The translations under genes were made by a program, and so were the position numbers. Below are positions 61,095 through 64,000 of a DNA stretch of 64,000 nt, piece after piece; within the stretch, counting starts at the first letter, position 1; every line of letters begins with the position of its first letter. Under the pieces are notes generated by a model. It had not been told where the DNA came from and did not search any database. It was given only the letters and a program-made list of their open reading frames with translations. This stretch comes from Bacteroidia bacterium (GTDB lineage: Bacteria; Bacteroidota; Bacteroidia; NS11-12g; UBA9320), in NCBI GenBank assembly GCA_020849295.1, contig JADLGN010000004.1:1-64000 (forward strand), given 5' to 3'.

Positions 61095-63146
61095 ATGATA
61101 ATTCAAAATTACTCTAATGGCGAATGGATAAATTGCAAATCATCTGTTGCAAACCTTGCCGATGCAAGCACCGGCGAATTTTTTACTTGTGCCGGAAGTG
61201 AAGGTTTAGATTTTGCCGAAATGATGAAGTTTGCGAGAAATGTTGGTTCTCCTAATTTAAGAAAATTAACTTTTAATGAAAGAGGCAACATGCTTAAATC
61301 ATTAGCTCTGCATTTGCAAAATAAAAAAGAGTTTTTTTATGAAATAAGTTATAAAACCGGGGCAACACGAATAGATAGTTGGATTGATATTGAAGGCGGA
61401 ATTGGAAACTTGTTCAGCTATGCAAGTCTTAGAAGAAAATTTGCAGACCAGCCTTTTCATGTTGAAGGCGATTCAATTTTACTAAGCAAAAATGGAACTT
61501 TTAGCGGACAACATATTTTAGTACCTAAAGAAGGCTTGGCATTGCACATTAATGCGTTTAATTTTCCTGTTTGGGGAATGTTAGAAAAAATTGCTGTAAA
61601 TCTTCTTGCAGGCGTTCCGGCAATTGTAAAACCAGCTACTATAACAAGTTTTCTTACTTATTCGGTTTTTAAAGAAATAATTGATTCTAAAATTTTACCT
61701 CAAGGATCGCTTCAATTAATTTGTGGTTCGGCAAACGGAATTTTAGACCATATTACATACCAAGATATTGTTACTTTTACAGGAAGTGCTGAAACAGGTA
61801 AAAAATTGAAATCACACCCAAAAATAATTTCTGAGTCGGTGCCGTTCAATTTAGAAGCAGATTCATTAAACTGTATGGTATTAGGCGAAGATGCAGCTCC
61901 GGGTACCGAAGAATTTTTAATCTTTATAAATGAAGTAAGAAAAGAAATAACTATTAAAGCCGGGCAAAAATGCACAGCAGTAAGAAGAATTATTGTGCCA
62001 GAAAAATTTACTGATGAAGTTCAAAAATCACTTAGTGAATCATTAAAAAAAGTAAAAGTAGGCAACCCAAGAAATGAAGGCGTAAAGATGGGCCCGCTTG
62101 CATCTCTGTCACAAAAAAACGAAGTTTACAAAAATCTCGAAATTTTACTTAAAGAAAATGAAATTGTATTTAATGAAAAAGACGGTTTGTTTGACGAAAA
62201 TACAGATATTTCAAAGGGTTACTTTGTTTCACCAACTATTCTCTTAAATAAAAATCCCTTTAAAAATCTTTTGAGTCACGAAATAGAAGTTTTTGGACCT
62301 GTAAGTACAATTATTCCTTACAAAAATCTGGATGAAGCAATTTTGCTTTCAAAAATGGGTAAAGGGTCATTATGTAGTAGTATTACAACCTCAAACGATA
62401 AAATTGCTAAAGAATTTGTACTTTCTACTGCATCTCATCATGGACGTATAGTTGTTTTTAATAAAAAATGTATAAAAGAGAGTACCGGACATGGCTCGCC
62501 ATTGCCATATTTAGTGCATGGCGGACCTGGCAGAGCTGGTGGTGGCGAAGAAATGGGCGGCATTAGAGGTGTTTTACATTATATGCAGCGTGCAGCAATT
62601 CAAGGCTCCCCCACAACCCTAACTAAAATTACAAACATTTATCAACCTGGCTGCGAAACTATTTTGCCTGAAGCTCATCTTTTCAGAAAACATTTTGAAG
62701 AACTAGAAATTGGCGAATCAATTATTACACATAAAAGAACTGTTACAGAAAGCGATATTGTGAACTTTGCAAATGTAAGTTGGGATCATTTCTATGCTCA
62801 TACAGATACAACATCTCTTGATGGAACAATGTTTTCACAGCGTGTAGCACATGGGTACTTTGTATTAAGTGCTGCTGCCGGATTGTTTGTTGATCCTGCA
62901 AAAGGACCTGTTTTACTTAACTATGGGCTTGATGAATGTCGATTTACCAAACCTGTATATGCCGGAAATACTATTTGGGTAAAACTTACTGTGAAAGAAA
63001 AAATAAATCAACTGAAAAAAAATGAAGAAGATATTGCAAAAGGAATTGTAAAATACTATGTAGAAGTGTTTGATGAAACCAATGAACATGTAGCAATAGC
63101 AACTATTCTTACAATGGTAAAAAAAATAAATCAAAATGAAATATGA
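61095..63146 (+). CDS. paaZ: Bifunctional PaaZ: oxepin-CoA hydrolase / 3-oxo-5,6-dehydrosuberyl-CoA semialdehyde dehydrogenase
   Basis: A 683-aa fusion used in phenylacetate degradation to open the oxepin ring and oxidise the resulting aldehyde. Residues ~1-525 are the aldehyde dehydrogenase part: NAD-site FTGSAETGKKL, catalytic Glu254 in NLEADSLNC and catalytic Cys293 in GQKCTAVRR. The MaoC (R)-enoyl-CoA hydratase part spans ~540-683 with THKRTVTESDIVNFANVSWD and HFYAHTD, then FSQRVAHGYFVLS. Length equals E. coli PaaZ. No paaABCDE or paaK genes are nearby, so it could be a stand-alone member. It follows the MITE-like element and precedes porQ by 39 bases. Confidence 0.94.
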   Translation: MIIQNYSNGEWINCKSSVANLADASTGEFFTCAGSEGLDFAEMMKFARNVGSPNLRKLTFNERGNMLKSLALHLQNKKEFFYEISYKTGATRIDSWIDIEGGIGNLFSYASLRRKFADQPFHVEGDSILLSKNGTFSGQHILVPKEGLALHINAFNFPVWGMLEKIAVNLLAGVPAIVKPATITSFLTYSVFKEIIDSKILPQGSLQLICGSANGILDHITYQDIVTFTGSAETGKKLKSHPKIISESVPFNLEADSLNCMVLGEDAAPGTEEFLIFINEVRKEITIKAGQKCTAVRRIIVPEKFTDEVQKSLSESLKKVKVGNPRNEGVKMGPLASLSQKNEVYKNLEILLKENEIVFNEKDGLFDENTDISKGYFVSPTILLNKNPFKNLLSHEIEVFGPVSTIIPYKNLDEAILLSKMGKGSLCSSITTSNDKIAKEFVLSTASHHGRIVVFNKKCIKESTGHGSPLPYLVHGGPGRAGGGEEMGGIRGVLHYMQRAAIQGSPTTLTKITNIYQPGCETILPEAHLFRKHFEELEIGESIITHKRTVTESDIVNFANVSWDHFYAHTDTTSLDGTMFSQRVAHGYFVLSAAAGLFVDPAKGPVLLNYGLDECRFTKPVYAGNTIWVKLTVKEKINQLKKNEEDIAKGIVKYYVEVFDETNEHVAIATILTMVKKINQNEI

Positions 63147-63185
63147 AACAACTAATTTCGTTTTGCATTTATCTTATATCAAATA

Positions 63186-64000
63186 ATGTTTCGTAATTTA
63201 ATTTGCCTTTTGTTACTTATAATAGGTAACATTGTTTTAGCCCAGATTGGGGGAACACGCACATATCCATTTTTAAACTTAGATCACAGTGCCAGAGTAG
63301 CTGCAGCAGGTGGCAGCCTTATTTCTGTAAGAGACAATGACATTTCACTTGCATATCAAAATCCGGCTCTTCTAAATAAAAGTATGGACAATCATGCAAT
63401 GATTTCTTATATGAATTATCTTGCCGGAATAAACAATGCTTATGCTGGCTATGTAAAACACTATGACAGTATTGGAACTTTTTCTGCAAATATTTTTTTT
63501 GTAAATTATGGCAAAATTCAAGGTTTTGATGAAAATGGAAATTCTACCAGACCATATACCTCGCAAGATTATAATTTTCAAATAGGGTATTCAAAACACT
63601 GGCAAGACAAATTTTGGTATGGATTAAGTTTTAATTTTATATATTCTGCATTAGAAGCTTATGTATCTACCGCTGGAGCATTTAATCTTGGTTGTATATA
63701 TTATGATGAGCCAAAAAGATTTACTCTGGCCGGAACATTAAAAAACCTTGGGACACAATTTATCCCATATCGCGATGGTAATTTTGAGCCGTTGCCACTT
63801 GACATACAAATTGGCATTTCTCAAAAACTAAAATTTAATCCTTTAAGATTTTCTATTATTGCCCATGACTTGCAGAAATGGGATTTGAGGTATATCAATA
63901 CAAATAAAAGAAACAAAACTATTGATCTTGAAACTCAAAAAGAAAAGATTGAAAAATTATCTGTTCCGGAAAATTTCATGAGACATTTCAATTTTGCAGG
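63186..64000 (+). CDS. porQ: Type IX secretion system protein PorQ (N-terminal part, runs off window)
   Basis: The frame is open from ATG 63186 to the end of the window (271 residues seen; homologues are ~330-350). Signal peptide ~1-20 (LLLLIIGNIVLAQ). The mature start IGGTRTYPFLNLDHSARVAA and the FadL-like beta strands (LAYQNPALLNKSM, GTFSANIFFVNYGKIQGFDE, FTLAGTLKNLGTQF) are characteristic of PorQ, an outer-membrane protein of the T9SS. PorQ works in the attachment complex that joins cargo to A-LPS at the surface. Fits the several T9SS cargo genes of this window. Confidence 0.9.
   Translation, partial: MFRNLICLLLLIIGNIVLAQIGGTRTYPFLNLDHSARVAAAGGSLISVRDNDISLAYQNPALLNKSMDNHAMISYMNYLAGINNAYAGYVKHYDSIGTFSANIFFVNYGKIQGFDENGNSTRPYTSQDYNFQIGYSKHWQDKFWYGLSFNFIYSALEAYVSTAGAFNLGCIYYDEPKRFTLAGTLKNLGTQFIPYRDGNFEPLPLDIQIGISQKLKFNPLRFSIIAHDLQKWDLRYINTNKRNKTIDLETQKEKIEKLSVPENFMRHFNFA

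Overview
The window is a low-GC chromosomal segment from a Gram-negative member of the Bacteroidota. Three things point there. First, many proteins carry type IX secretion (T9SS) C-terminal signals, and the window ends inside porQ. Second, there are Bacteroidota-type genes: a TonB-dependent receptor paired with a DUF4249 lipoprotein, lptE, lpxB and a DUF4139 protein. Third, recognisable promoters follow the Bacteroidota pattern TTG-N19-21-TAnnTTTG rather than the sigma-70 -35/-10 pattern. TTG and GTG starts are common. Genus cannot be fixed from the sequence alone.

Layout. 1-837: a decayed tyrosine-recombinase fragment, then a complete tRNA-Gly/tRNA-Leu transcription unit on the minus strand with promoter and terminator. 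838-8109: one giant (2423 aa) cell-surface protein with a type B T9SS signal. 8225-12962: SUI1-type translation factor, PEP carboxykinase, an unrecognised 357-aa protein, a DMT transporter and a GT2 glycosyltransferase. 12963-13342: an AT-rich gap. 13343-20055: a YwqK/MORN protein, tsaE, a secreted M28 peptidase, a beta-CASP hydrolase and gyrA. 20176-28342: a TPR protein; an overlapping HD, universal-stress and fRMsr trio; an amino-acid permease; and a DUF4249/TonB-receptor pair. 28461-37554: rnhA, valS, the tonB-ruvX-def-ubiA-maf operon, YkuK, an acyl-CoA reductase and purC.

37589-43827 is the most accessory-looking part. It holds an NHL-repeat T9SS cargo and a small secreted protein with a Tyr/Cys tail. 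Divergent from the latter is a sigma-54 response regulator without a DNA-binding domain, followed by a TfoX-like protein and a tandem pair of membrane-anchored T9SS proteins. 43824-51787: an aminotransferase, a DUF4139 protein, an ECF sigma/anti-sigma pair and the serC-serA-DUF1015 operon. 51897-60854: a GT39-like membrane protein, a SixA-like phosphatase, the miaB-sigma54 activator-lptE-repeat protein-secG operon with its terminator, then surE-small membrane protein-lpxB. 60846-61026: a MITE-like inverted-repeat element overlapping the end of lpxB. 61095-64000: paaZ and the start of porQ.

How the genes fit together. Most genes are housekeeping (translation, tRNA modification, serine and purine synthesis, gluconeogenesis, lipid A and LPS export). 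They are interleaved with envelope and secretion functions. At least four, probably five, proteins look like T9SS cargo. The best candidates for undescribed biology are the Tyr/Cys-tailed secreted protein with its divergent truncated sigma-54 regulator, the duplicated anchor-plus-T9SS pair, and the small inverted-repeat element supplying the lpxB stop codon.
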